Below are positions 21,413 through 33,212 of a DNA stretch of 64,000 nucleotides, one piece after another; the stretch's first letter is position 1; each line of letters starts with the position of its first letter. Origin of the DNA: Mesostigma viride (Eukaryota > Streptophyta > Mesostigmatophyceae > Mesostigmatales > Mesostigmataceae); assembly GCA_009746045.1 (NCBI GenBank), contig RPFO01000418.1, forward strand, positions 1,305,582 to 1,369,581. Reading direction: 5' to 3'. A program made the position numbers and the translations under genes. Below the pieces are notes generated by a model. That model was not told where the DNA came from, did not search any database, and was given only the letters and a program-made list of their open reading frames with translations.

Positions 21413-24400
21413 TGTCACGTCCGTGATCATTTACGTCCGTGCACTCAAGAAGTTACGCGGTTGCCGTAATCGGAATCGTTACCGACGTTTGGTTGGTTCC
21501 GATTCAGTAGGCCGCAGGCTTTGTTCCTTGGGCCGGTGTGGAGCGCCGCGCCGGAAAGGCCTGAATTTCTAGAGTGACAGTCTTAGGTGACCTGACTTAA
21601 GTTCAGGCGCAAGACTTTGGGGCGCAAAGCCTTGGTGGCTTGCGCAATATTCAGGTGCGTGACATTTGGCAGCTATGAATCTTTTGTATTGTCCAGACGG
21701 AATGATGTTCAGTCCATCTGACACAGCTAGATACGCAGATCGTAGTGTGCGGTGTGCTGGCTTGCACGTGGTTGTCGAACAGACTTGCTCTGCATTTTGC
21801 TGGCAGTCTAACTGCACGTCAGGCGGCTTGCTGGCAAATGCGACAGCGCATGGATGCCGGGATTTTTGGAGGTATTTAGGAGCAGCGCAGCGGCCATGGT
21901 GGTCGTTGTTCGCTCGTTTCTCTCCCTCACAACTAGTTTGTTGTCTTCATGGGGTTAAACTTCTCGAACAGCCCGGAGCAGCCCCCGTGAGTGGTTGCAT
22001 GTCGTTGCCATGACGTTGGTTGATAGGATTGACAGTGGTTTGATCCGGTTGGGATGTTGTTGGCATTGTGGACGAGAAACGTTCTGCTGACCCGGGAACA
22101 GTCCCGGGAAAGGGCCGGTTCGTCGTTGGCCAGTGTGCCAGTAACTGGGACATGAGCGCAGAGTCACACAGTTGATATAGATTATGACGTAAGTAAACAC
22201 TGTTGCGCCACAGTGGCGTCATGGTCGGTCTGTGGTGATTTCGATGGGTCTCAAGGATATGTAGTTACTCTTACAGTTGCGGCAGCACAACTCGGCATTC
22301 ATTGTAATCTGTCAAATGTTATGGAATGAATGGTTTGGGCATTGCTTTCATCATAAAGCATTATTGCAATCTTCATAATATAATCGGCTGGCTGCGCTGC
22401 CTGTCATGAAGGTGGTGGTGCCGTCAAGGACCACACCTATCATAACCACTACATTTAAACGAGCGAACAACCCTTGGCGGGTTCAGTTCGGACAGCCTGA
22501 GCCGGAGATATACCCAAGCTGCTTGCAGAATCAAGCACTTGGAAGAGGATTAAGCTTATCCTTTAACCCCTAAATGGGCGGAAATGCTGCCGATAAATCG
22601 GCAGTAACTCACCTATTTTGTAAACCAGCCCCTGTACAACCTAGCAATATCCAATGGCTGTCCTTGGGGGGCAAGCATGTCCATGAGTTGCCCTAAGCCG
22701 TGATATATCACAACCTCACATATATTCATCGTAGGCCATGTATAACTGCCGTCAAAGTCAGGGGGGTCAAGACGAGCGTTTTCATTTTTGGTAGAATGTG
22801 CATTTTGAATTATGTTGTAAGAGCTAGGCACCTACCACTTCAGGGATGATAAACAATTAGTTGCTGAACAGTTTGAGCCATTGGGGTCATCATTTGGGTG
22901 GGTATACCAGCAGTTACACCCAGTACAGCCCATAGGGGTACCGTTGGTAAAAAGCAACCAAGGGGGTAGGAGTGGGCATACTACCTACTAATACCTACTA
23001 ATATGGCCCCCAACCATGCCAAACAATACATTTCCCTTCCACAATGATGGGGAAACATAACTGCATCATCACACTGCCCTTACATGGCACCTATGTGCAG
23101 GTGCCACCTTGTCCATGCACGTAGGTAACGTGGTACGGATACCCTACGCAAGGCATGCATTCTAGGAGGCAGCCACCAACAAACTAGTGATGTTAAGCCT
23201 ATTTCAGCCTGCCCTAGCAAGGATAAACTAGGCCTAAGCTGCTATAGCTTGCCAGGTGATGGCCAGCACACCTGGTGGCACATGCTGACAATGGGAAGCT
23301 TCTACTCACCGGTTACATGCTTGATGATGCCACAGAGACCAGCCAACTGCCTCACACTCATGCAATATGTGTGTGGGAAATGTATAACAAACATATATGG
23401 AGGTATTCAAACCCATACAGCCTCTAAAACTTATCACCATCACCCTGTGGCAGGTCAACTGACTGAGGGAAGCATCTAAGAAGGGTGTTTTAGAAAGGGG
23501 CCAGGCCAGGGTCAAGAAAGAGCATGAATAATGCAAAAAGAATGTGCTACACAAGCTAGAACGTATATATAAACGTCAAACATCGATAGGAAAACGATGC
23601 TTAAGCTTTACCAGGCATGGATGGCGTTACCTTGGCCCAGGCGGTGGCCGCAAAATGGCGCATTTCGGCACACCAAAGTTGTGCAGCATGGTCGCTGGAT
23701 TCGGCGATTTCTGGCCACCCTTGCACGTTTACGACTACAAATCATCATAAAAAGTACAAAGAAACCAATATGTCCTTTAAAATACGCAGGAAAGGTATTG
23801 CTGTCAACGTTTCTATCGTCCGGCCTGATCGCAGTTTTTTCCAGCAAGAACGCTGCCGACACCTATCAAATGGCATTCCCGCGAACCAAAAATTGGCCTG
23901 TATGATCTTTAGGACGTATAAAATCAATATCCTAAGTTTGGCCAGAAAATTCGAACGCAAACGTAAATGCCATGCGTGGGCGCAAGCCGCCATGGCCAGG
24001 TCGTCGTTTTCCGGAATGCACGTTGTACGTGAAAAAGTACCCTGACCCCCTGTACTTTGACGGTCTGGAACTCCTGTTAAACTTGGTCAAAATATAGCAA
24101 ACCCTAGTATCATGTTCTGGAGAAACTTATAAACTTTCATTCTTCTCAGCTAAACGTTTCCTAATTCCCAATGGTATTCTCGCAAACTGGTCCCCCGAGT
24201 AGGTGCCGACAAATCGGCTGTAAGTCACTTTTTGGCGGAAAATCGGCAGCAAGACCATTTAGGGGTTAAAAAGCTATGAAGAGGATTAGTTAGGCTTATC
24301 CTTGAAAAAGCCATGAAGAGGATTATGCTTATCCTTGAAAAAGCACTGAAGAGGTTATTGTTTAGCCTATTTGAAAAGCATGCGTGGTCCTGTCGTGGGA

Positions 24401-24562
24401 ATTTTTTTTCTCTATGTGATCCTCTTTTTGACTTTTTGGCTCTTCATTTTTTCGAGCTAAAAAGTGGGGGGGGATATAGTGGATCACACACAAGAGTACT
24501 CTATTGCTATGGATATGCCTTCCAAGTGATAGGCTAGGATATAATGGGACGCAAACGCGACA
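21413..24562. repeat. Long terminal repeat, copy 1 (interrupted)
   Basis: It starts TGTCACGTCCGTG and ends CGCGACA, the usual TG...CA form. It is nearly identical to 24565-25950 except for a TTAA element at 22567-24265 and a ~60-bp T-rich segment near 24405-24470. Only GC (24563-24564) separates it from the next copy. The flank before it ends in GTCC. The short frames inside (for example 21666-22013) are duplicated with the repeat and show no motif. Confidence 0.75.
22567..24265. mobile_element. piggyBac-like TTAA element inside the LTR
   Basis: A 1,699-bp insertion with 11-bp inverted ends CCCCTAAATGG and TTAA at 22563-22566 and 24266-24269. Subterminal CTGCCGAT / ATCGGCAG motifs occur at both ends. 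The sister LTR has an uninterrupted site (TCCTTTAAAAAGC at about 25718-25730) with a single TTAA, so insertion at exactly TTAA is proven within this window. Frames inside (such as 23617-24045) carry no transposase motif, so it is non-autonomous or strongly decayed. Confidence 0.9.
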
Positions 24563-24564
24563 GC

Positions 24565-25950
24565 TGTCACGTCCGTGATCATTTACGTCCGTGCACTCAA
24601 GAAGTTACGCGGTTGCCGTAATCGGAATCGTTACCAACGTTTGGTTGGTTCCGATTCAGTAGGCCGCAGGCTTTGTTCCTTGGGCCGGTGTGGAGCGCCG
24701 CGCCGGAAAGGCCTGAATTTCTAGAGTGACAGTCTTAGGTGACCTGACTTAGGTTCAGGCGCAAGACTTTGGGGCGCAAAGCCTTGGTGGCTTGCGCAAT
24801 ATTCCGGTGCGTGACATTTGGCAGTTATGAATCTTTTGTATTGTCCAGACGGAATGATGTTCAGTCCATCTGACACAGCTAGATACGCAGATCGTAGTGT
24901 GCGGTGTGCTGGCTTGCACGTGGTTGTCGAACAGACTTGCTCTGCATTTTGCTGGCAGTCTAACTGCACGTCAGGCGGCTTGCTGGCAAATGCGACAGCG
25001 CATGGATGCCGGGATTTTTGGAGGTATTTAGGAGCAGCGCAGCGGCCATGGTGGTCGTTGTTCGCTCGTTTCTCTCCCTCACAACTAGTTTGTTGTCTTC
25101 ATGGGGTTAAACTTCTCGAACAGCCCGGAGCAGCCCCCGTGAGTGGTTGCATGTCGTTGCCATGACGATGGTTGATAAGATTGACAGTGGTTTGATCCGG
25201 TTGGGATGTTGTTGGCATTGTGGACGAGAAACGTTCTGCTGACCCGGGAACAGTCCCGGGAAAGGGCCGGTTCGTCGTTGGCCAGTGTGCCAGTAACTGG
25301 GACATGAGCGCAGAGTCACACAGTTGATATAGATTATGACGTAAGTAAACACTGTTGCGCCACAGTGGCGTCATGGTCGGTCTGTGGTGATTTCGATGGG
25401 TCTCAAGGATATGTAGTTACTCTTACAGTTGCGGCAGCACAACTCGGCATTCATTGTAATTTGTCAAATGTTATGGACTAATGAATGGTTTGGGCATTGC
25501 TTTCATCATAAAGCATTATTGCAATCTTCATAATATAAATATCGGCTGGCTGCGCTGCCTGTCATGAAGGTGGTGGTGCCGTCAAGGACCACACCTATCA
25601 TTTTCACTTTATTTAAACGAGCGAACAACCCTTGGCGGGTTCAGTTCGGACAGCCTGAGCCGGAGATATACCCAAGCTGCTTGCAGAATCAAGCACTTGG
25701 AAGAGGATTAAGCTTATCCTTTAAAAAGCTATGAAGAGGATTAGGCTTATCCTTGAAAAAGCCATGAAGAGGATTATGCTTATCCTTGAAAAAGCACTGA
25801 AGAGGTTATTGCTTAGCCTATTTGAAAAGCATGTGTGGTCCTGTCGTGGGAATTTTTTTATATATAGTGGATCACACACAAGAGTACTCTATTGCTATGG
25901 ATATGCCTTCCAAGTGATAGGCTAGGATATAATGGCACGCAAACGCGACA
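24565..25950. repeat. Long terminal repeat, copy 2 (uninterrupted)
   Basis: A 1,386-bp repeat with TGTCACG...CGCGACA ends, followed by GTCC (25951-25954), which matches the GTCC before copy 1. Apart from small substitutions and the two length differences noted for copy 1 it is nearly identical to it, which indicates a recent common origin. Confidence 0.75.
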
Positions 25951-26430
25951 GTCCTACCATGCAGATACTTCTAAGCCCTTCTTCGTTATTGCTACCGTAA
26001 GGTGGCCATAGCTAGGCGGTGTGTTATTACAGGATCAAGGCCACGGTTTACAACCTGTTGATTGACTGTACATCTCAAGGACTATATGCTCCCTGCTGAA
26101 CGCGACTACCCCGTCCATCAACAAGAATTGTTGGCTGTGGTGTATATTGCTGTCATACGTGGCAACATTTTCATATAAAGGTGCCCAACTTGATGTTTGC
26201 CTCAATGAGCCTCAGTTGTGAGTCAGATCCCTACCGTTTAGTTATCCAGACAGACCACCGCCCCCTCACCCACATTTTCTCTCAACCTAATCTTACCCCT
26301 CGACAGGGAAGTTGGATGGAATTCTTAGCACAGTTTGCCCCTTTTAAACTGCACTATGTTCAAGGTCAGTGTAGATAATATTGTGCCAGATGCGCTATCC
26401 CGATGCCCTGATTATTCCTTCTTTGAAGAC
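25951..26430 (+). pseudogene. Ty3/gypsy RNase H domain remnant
   Basis: RNase H segments recognisable in order: KPFFVIAT, RDYPVHQQELLAVVY (the conserved YPVHEKELLAVV-type motif), VIQTDHRPLTHIFSQ (TDH..L), TPRQGSWMEFLAQF, KLHYVQGQ and PDALSRCPD (the ADALSR end). At least three frameshifts or stops interrupt it (near 25975, 26175 and 26378). Confidence 0.85.
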
Positions 26431-28350
26431 TAGCTTGGATGTGCTTAACACTACCCTTGTCGCTGTGACAGACTACTACCCCTGACGTGTACCGCCTCCC
26501 TATCATTGGTGATATCCCTGATGATGCCTCGTATGCCTACCTCTTTCATACTGCATGCTGTTCGTATGCCCGACCTCCTTTCCCATGCATCAGACTGGGT
26601 CCCTCGCATCAGTGTGGGGGCACACCTGTCATCTCTGTGCCAGGGGGGGGAGGACTCTAAAAAAATTATTTCTGTTTTCCTTAGTCACGTATCTACGCGT
26701 GTTGCCTCCATCATTGGCGACGACTCGTACCCCTCACGAGGAGCCTGCAGCGGCAGTGACTCCTCTGGATCCCCCATGCATGAAGTCCTCGACCCCAGCT
26801 GGAGTTACTCCCACTAGGTCACCGGAACCTCCAGCTGGGAGTACCCTAGGTCGCTGGGTCTCCCGTAGCTGCTACCCTGGCGGTCGTGTCTACATATGCC
26901 GCCCTTCCTGCGGACGGCGTGGCCTTGGTGAGGACGGCTTTATTTGTTCAGGATCAGTTCCTGGTACGGCCCCGAACCCCGGGATCAAGCGTTTAGCTAT
27001 GCCTCATGGGTTTGACGATTTGGGGCTCTGTGTTCTCGGGTGTGGGCCTCGCTGCCCTGCCCTGTCCCAGATAGATGCCGGTGCTAGCTTCAGGGCCCTA
27101 GAATCTTCTCCTACCTCTCTACGTACTCCCTCAGAGCGTGCTCGCCTCCGAGAGATTTTCTACTGTCTTCCTGGTTCAAGTGGTGAGAGAGGCGGAGATA
27201 TAGATGATGACCCTTGTGACCTGCTTAGGGCCGTTGAGCTCATGGAGCTAGCCGATCAGTCCTCCCAGGCCTGCTCTCCGCTGAGCCCTCAGTCGTAGGC
27301 ACGCCAGTAGATGTGCCCTACACTTCTGTGTATCTGCCTAAGTTCGGGTACCCCCTCCTCGGTGGTGTCCGAGGGTAGATCGGCTCCCTCGATTCCGGTC
27401 CCTTCGTCACCGGCATCGGCGAGGTGTGTGTCGGCCGGGCCTCCTCCTACCCCTCCTGTGGTAGATCAGACAGCTCGGCTAGCCTTGCTGCTATACACTA
27501 CTACTTGCTGCTATACACTACTGCAGTACTGTAACGTGTCTGAGCAATAAGTGAGGCATAGATCCAGTCACTAGTCACGGCCTTTGGGGCTTTCGCAGCT
27601 GCGCAGGCGCCTTCGGGCGCCGGGCCCTCCTCAGACTGTGCCCGTGGCTGTGGCTGTTCCTATCCCTGTGGTTGTGCCTCCGCGCGGCGAGGTCGCCCCT
27701 CCGCGCGACGATCACGAGGTCGCGCCTTCGCGCAACGAGGTCGCGCCGATGCGTTACGCTGTTGCGCCTTCACGCCGGGTGGTCGCGGCCGCACGCGATC
27801 CCTGGTGGCGCCCGGCCTTGAGCGCCCCAGCCGCGGCAGTACGCTCTAGCCCGCGGCACCAGTGCCCGCCACCGGGCCGGCACGTGACCCGGCTCCGCCG
27901 TCGCGGGGGTTCTTCGGGGACACTAATTCGCGGTCAGTTCTGGCGCTGTGGGAAGGCGGCCCGCCCCAGCGATCGAGTTCCGGACCCGGACAGTGGAGCT
28001 TGGACGGCAACCAGTTCCCTCCGGCCCCAGGGACTGTCGGACAACATGTGCATGGCCCTCCGGCGCGCCGTCGACAGTGGCGTCCTCCTCAGCGGGCCCC
28101 CGACCTTTGGCCATGCTCCGTCACCGGCTGCTTCTTCTTCTGTCGCGGGTCCAGGGCCTCGTCTGTTGTCGATGGTGGTCTAAGCCTCTCCTGCTCCCCG
28201 CGTCAGACGTCAGTGACGCGGATTTGCGTCGTCAGCAGGGCGCGGCTGATTTGGTGCAGGATTTGATGACGGTGGTGATCGTGATCGCCCTCGCTTGTTC
28301 ACCACCCGATCAAGTTTCGTTTAAGTGGCCAGCCGGAGCGGCTGCTTAGG
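26431..28350 (+). other. GC-rich ORF region downstream of gypsy remnant, unrecognised
   Basis: Frames of 247 aa (26555-27298) and 199 aa (27584-28183) are Pro/Ser/Arg-rich. The first contains a structured-looking stretch (RERARLREIFYCLPG-like, about residues 190-210), but nothing identifies a family. The second has repeated Val-Ala-Pro-Ser/Pro-Arg units, consistent with a low-complexity linker. This could be the continuation of the gypsy polyprotein, which would otherwise have an integrase here, or unrelated DNA. Confidence 0.3.
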
Positions 28351-28399
28351 TTTTAGCGGACAAGTGTTCGAAGCGCGTCATTGGTGAATTACTTGGGAA

Positions 28400-28960
28400 C
28401 TTGGGTTTCCCCGCGAAACTCCAACCGCACGTTCAGATTTCCAAATCTCAAGTAAAGTTCGGCGCAACTTTCTGAACGGGGGCAGTTGACGAGCAGCATT
28501 CCTCCGGACGAATGAATTGCGTTCCATACTTGCGCAAAATTTTGAAAGGTAGCTTGCGTGCAGCCCTACTAAAATTTGCGCGGACGTTCAGATTTCCAAA
28601 TCTCGGGTAAATTTCGGCGGAACTTTCTGAACGGGGGTAGTTGGCGGGCAGCGTTCCTCCAGACGAATGAAATGCGTTCCATACTAGCGCAAAATTTTGA
28701 AAGGTAGCTTGCGTGCAGCCCTACTAAAATTTGCGCGAAGTGTGGGACTGAAAATTCGTAACGGAAACTTTTTGGTAGTTGCCGTCACTTCCTTTTGTGC
28801 AAACGTGTGGGAGTGAAAATTCGTAACGGAAACTTTTTGGTAGTTGCCGTCACTTCATTTTGCGCGAGTGTTGGGCTGAAAATTCGTAACGGAAACTTTT
28901 TGGTAGTTGGCGTCACTTCCTTTGGTTCGACTGAAAATTCGCTGAAATTCGCTGAATTCG
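28400..28960. repeat. Two adjoining short tandem repeat arrays
   Basis: About 28430-28735 has two ~160-bp units sharing GTTCAGATTTCCAAATCTC and TTTTGAAAGGTAGCTTGCG. About 28745-28925 has three ~65-bp units sharing ATTCGTAACGGAAAC and TTTTTGGTAGTTG. No coding frames. Confidence 0.85.
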
Positions 28961-29916
28961 TACCGTAGCCTAATTTTTAGTACCTCGAAGTGACGGGGCA
29001 CCTAAAAATTTGCCCACAAGTACACTTGGCAGCGCGCTCACTGGGAAAAATTGTACAGCCGCTCCGGCGGGCCACTTGAACGAATTGTAATGTCCCTCCT
29101 ACGCTGGCTGGACTCTGTCGCTGTGCCGGCCAGGATACGTCGGCTTCGGCGTGCCGTGCTTGCGACCTAATCCTTGGATGGCTCCCGAGATCTCATTGAC
29201 TACCATGTCAATGGCCTACTCTCAGGTGTGTAATGCGCCTCGGGATAAGAACTAGCCTCGACTGGACACGTACGGATCGCCCACCCGGCTTATAATTCGA
29301 CATTATTGGTCATTTTGGCCGACCCGATCTTCCATGGGCCGCCCGGGCTAGGTGCTGGTTCGGCGCGACGGTGCGCTGTACCGCTGGGCTGGGCGCCACA
29401 ACACGACCCGTGCCTCACTTTCCACGGACTGTGGGGTGCAGTGGGCGCGTACCCGCTGCCTTTGTTGATCTTGGCTTCATCAGATTCCATTTATTATACG
29501 TGGAGTGCCAGTCCAGTCCGGCGGGTGCGACATACACCACGCGGCTCGATCCAGCCTAGCTGCGCTGGAGTGGGACGCCCGTCGTCCGGCGCCTCTGCCG
29601 GGCCAGGGCCTGTCCGTGGTCATCCTCCTCGTGCGAGCGACTACCTAGACACTTTCGGTTCGCGCCTGGCAGTGTGCACGCAGGTGGCGTGCTAGCTAGG
29701 GAGATCCGGCATGTTCGCCTCTGGCCGGCCAACGTTGAGCCCCTGCTCGACCTGTTCTTCCCGACCGTCGGGCATATGCGGCCTCGGGTGCAGTGTACCA
29801 CCGACTGTTCCTTCGGGCTCTGCGCATGCTGGCTGTGGAGCTTTTCCTCCGTCTGTTCGCCTGTGTGGCTTTCTCAACTGGGCCCGCCACCAGGTCGTCC
29901 TCACACAGCACCGGTA
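28961..29916. other. Unassigned, no gene recognised
   Basis: GC-rich sequence with overlapping short frames on both strands and no family motif. Confidence 0.35.
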
Positions 29917-30066
29917 GTTGTACCAGCTAACGCTTATACTTTTTATGCGCAAACCTTTTAGCTAAGGTTAACGCATACTCTTACATCCTGCGCAGGATGT
30001 AAGAATATGCGTTAACCTTGGTTAAAAGGTGTGCGCATAAAAATTATAAGCAGTAGCTTGTACAAC
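29917..30066. repeat. 150-bp near-perfect palindrome, copy 1
   Basis: Arms of 75 bp meet at 29991/29992 (TCCTGC|GCAGGA) with no loop; a handful of mismatches lie in the left arm. The outer ends read GTTGTAC / GTACAAC. It is a foldback structure able to form a cruciform or long hairpin RNA. Confidence 0.93.
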
Positions 30067-30316
30067 TTAGAACCGGCGCGGCGCGGAAGTCACGGGTTCG
30101 AAACCTCGTGGGGATCGCAGTGCCGAGTAGGGATTATTTGGGAGGATCCGCCGGGGCACCGGTCGGACCTGATTAATCGCCTAGCGAGGTAGATATCGGA
30201 CCTTCCCAGGACTAATATCGAATCAGTAATTCGATATCGAATCAGTAATTCGATGCGGAAGTAAACCCTAGTTAGGGAGCCGCTTAATATTCCGCCCCAA
30301 CGCGTAAAGGTTTTAA

Positions 30317-30466
30317 GTTGTACAAGCTACTGCTTATACTTTTTATGCGCACACCTTTTAACCAAGGTTAACGCATATTCTTACATCCTGCGCAGGATGT
30401 AAGAATATGCGTTAACCTTGGTTAAAAGGTGTGCGCATAAAAAGTATAAGCAGTAGCTTGTACAAC
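30317..30466. repeat. 150-bp palindrome, copy 2
   Basis: The same sequence as copy 1, starting exactly 400 bp later and almost perfectly symmetric about 30391/30392. The 250-bp stretch between the two palindromes is itself bounded by GTACAACTTA and TTAAGTTGTAC in inverted orientation. The whole 29917-30466 block is therefore a palindrome-spacer-palindrome unit. Confidence 0.93.
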
Positions 30467-30759
30467 TCCGGTACTACTGGGCTTTTCCGGGCATGGTCCC
30501 AGATCGGGCGTGTGGGCGGATGTGTTCCTCACGGTAGACCGACATGACAATATGCTGATGATGTGGCTCACTACCATGTGTACCTCAGCCGGATGTTCTG
30601 ATATGGCCACGCGTGGTACCTCAACTAGATAGAGGGCTCTAGGTCCGACCTGAGGGTGTTGTCCCTCCGGTATATTTATAGTCACCCTCTGTGCCTAACC
30701 ACTGGGTTGGTAGGTCATCCTTTGCCCTTGGTATATGTATTGTTTCCTACGCTTGTGCC

Positions 30760-30854
30760 TGCATAAAAGCTTGCCAGAGGGGACGGCACTAGGCAGGCCA
30801 CAAGGCGGCCTTGTGGCCTGCCTAGTGCCGTCCCCTCCGGCAAGCTTTTATGCA
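30760..30854. repeat. 95-bp palindrome
   Basis: Arms of 47 bp around 30807, with one mismatch (CCAGAGG / CCTCCGG). It begins TGCATAAAAGCTTGCC and ends with its reverse complement. It is unrelated in sequence to the 150-bp palindromes. Confidence 0.93.
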
Positions 30855-31575
30855 AGGCAGTCAGGGATCCTGTTGTTTGTGACGGGTAGCCCTGCACCGC
30901 TTGGTGCTGGATTCGCTGGTTTGCGCTGGTTGGGGGGCTAGTTGATTGTGTTGGGTTATGGTTGGGTGCGTTAGGTTTTTCCTACCCCTGATTTCCTCCC
31001 TGGACGTAGGGAGAGGGCTCCCTACCTTCGTGGGGGGCCGGGGAGGTGTTACGGCACGTAACAATATGTAGTAGTTACGCCGTAAATGTAGACCTTATTA
31101 GTGGCCTCAGCTATATATTCTGAAACAGTCCGTGGTTACGAAGTGTTGGCTTTCCGGCCTACACTTACGTGTAGTTAGGATCCTTTGACCGGTTGTTGTT
31201 ACACCTGGTCCAGTGACGTGGCAGTTGTACAGTACTGTGGTTTGGTGCAGTCGCGCCGCGCTGCGTACTAAATAGTAGTGGCCCTTATTATCCTTTGTGT
31301 AGCTAGAAGTAGTGGACCGGCGTGGTTCCCACATGCAAGGGCCATTCGACATCGGCCCGAGCGTGTTTGCCCGTTGCATGGTGATTATTTAATTATTATT
31401 ATGCGCTTTCTAGGTACCCCTACTAGCGTGTTGGTACTCGGCTTGTGTTACAGTGCGGATTTCTAACACATTTTAGCTTGGGTCACAGCTTACTAGGTGT
31501 TTCCTTCATAATATCCTGAATCGAATTGGTCATGGCATTACAGTATTGGTTTATGGTCGATATTATAGTTATATA
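30855..31575. other. Unassigned, no gene recognised
   Basis: No coding motif or repeat recognised between the palindrome and the LINE start. Confidence 0.35.
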
Positions 31576-31576
31576 C

Positions 31577-33212
31577 ATGGCCTCCATGGCCGGTTGGATG
31601 TCCTCGGCGTTCCGGTTGGCGACCCCGAGTCTGTCATCGATGCTCTGCGGGCCGCCCTCGAGGCACGCACTGAGGTACTGCCCTTGATTGCGCACCTTCA
31701 TGATTCGCAGACCAAGGGTCTGCTTCTGTAGTTTTGCGCTCACCCTCGCGTCGTTCACTGGCTCCGGGGCGCTCTTCCGGCTCACTGAGGTCCGGCTCAG
31801 TGGCCGCCGAGGGCCACGACGAACGCATCCAGTTGGCCTTGGCGCAGCTGGTCCCGGGCCCCGACCTCCCGCCACATGCTATTCGCATTGCCTCCCTGCC
31901 TGCACGGATGGGTGGCTGTGGTCTGACTCGTGCCGCCCGGCTGGCCCCAGCAGCATTTTTGGGCTCCGTCGCTCAGTCGTGGGCGGAAATTAAGCTGCCG
32001 GCTCCTGCCCCTTTTGGCAACGGCAGCGCCTGACCTCCTGGACCGGCCCCAACAGCCCTTTGCCCTTCGTCACCGCCATCCAGGAGGCCTATGCTGAGAT
32101 CCAGCAGGCCTGTTCTCCCGTCCGTGCCGCTCAGGCGGTACAGCGCCGCCTCCCTCGCGGCACTCCCTCGGTCGCCTCCGTTCAATCTCCCGCCGCATTC
32201 CCTGCTCGCGTCATCGATAAACACCAGAAATCCTACGCGGGTATTCTGCACACGGCTGATTGGATGGCTCTTTTCGCGGACCTCAACGCCCAGGGACGTG
32301 CGTGGCTGTTCTCGCTTTCATTGCCGAGTGTGGGCTCGGCGTACCTTCGTGCTCTTCCCATGGCCCCCCCATTCGCCGTAGCTCCCAGCCACTACTCCGA
32401 CGGTGGCGCTCCGGCACCAGCTATTTGCCCCGCAGCCTCTTGTTCCGGCCGGGCGGCCTTGTGGTAGCTGTGGGCAGCGACTGGATCCCACGGGGACTCA
32501 CTACCTTGCCTGCATGGGGGGCCAACAGAATCAGAATTGGTACTTGTATTTGCACACTGTCCTCCTGACGGTGGTGCATGCTCGCCATGGTTCGGTCGGT
32601 TTTCCCCCACGCGAACATCCGGTCCGAGGATGCGGATGGCGCTGCCTTCTATTCCCCCAACCACCGGCCTGACATCGTGGTGCTGGACTTTGAGGGGGGT
32701 GGCCGGCATCTGCTTATTGACGTTTCAGTGGCGCGGCCCTTGGCTCTTAGCCACGTGGCTGGGGCCTCCCTCACGGCAGGTTACACGGCGGACCGGGGGC
32801 GGGCCAAGCTCCTGGCCTACGGCGACTTCGGGCACCATCGTGTGGTGCCCTTTGCCCTGGAGGAGTTTGGGGCCATGGGGCCCCTGATCTCCGCCTTCTT
32901 CAACAAGGAGTGTTGCCGGCTCCGGGAGGACCGGCTGGAACTGGAGGCCCAGCGGGCCCCATGGTCGGCGTGGACCTGGACGTCATATTGGCTTCAGCGC
33001 TTGTCGGTTGCGCTGACTCGGGCCATGGCTGACATCATGCTCCGCCGTACGCGGGCTGATTTTGCGGTGCAGCAGGGCTGTTAGGTTCCTCCCGTTTGGA
33101 GTTTCCATTGGTCTTATCGTAGTATATAGAGCTTTGACATGGCTCTGTATATGGGTTTATAGCTGGGCGTTTGCTTTGGTTTGAGTGATTTCACTCTGCT
33201 GTAAGTAATTAT
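31577..33212 (+). mobile_element. RLE-type LINE, longest copy (RT C-terminus to 3' tail)
   Basis: Plus-strand copy of the LINE seen at 76-1417 and 34005-35009. It starts within the region after the RT core: VLGVPVGDPESVIDALRA and a HLHDSQTKGLLL segment (31590-31731), then RIASLPARMGGCGLTRAARL (about 31880-31945), the zinc-binding CGSCGQ...THYLAC segment (near 32465-32515) and the endonuclease-like domain (32578-33084). The 3' UTR runs to the GTAAGTAATTATA end near 33212. Several frameshifts interrupt it. The 5' boundary is approximate and no clear TSD was found. Confidence 0.8.
32578..33084 (+). pseudogene. LINE restriction-like endonuclease domain
   Basis: The 168-codon frame is the fullest copy of this domain in the window. 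It has RPDIVVLDFEGGG then HLLIDVSVARPLAL (about residues 31-60), the PD-(D/E)-type core. It continues through a conserved HHRVVPFALEEFGAMGP segment to a helical C-terminus with ALTRAMADIMLRR. It differs from the minus-strand copies by a few substitutions and small indels. It is part of a decayed LINE and would act in target-DNA nicking in an intact element. Confidence 0.65.

Larger units (their letters stand above)
21321..26430 (+). mobile_element. Ty3/gypsy pol remnant, split by an LTR-LTR insertion
   Basis: The left part (about 21321-21412) reads ECQKAFVMLKSLLL and PPVLV, the C-terminal part of a Ty3/gypsy RT. The right part (25951-26430) continues with DTSKPFFVIAT in a shifted frame, then RNase H. 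The parts are separated by 21413-25950 and share the 4-bp duplication GTCC. Removing the insert with one GTCC puts VLV next to the Asp-Thr-Ser-Lys-Pro segment, as expected for this family. The remnant has frameshifts and no integrase was recognised. Confidence 0.75.

Noticed and set aside
30085-30112. GGTTCGAAACC resembling a T arm between the two palindromes
   Set aside because: The T stem mispairs at two positions, and no matching 5' half (normal or permuted) was found nearby.
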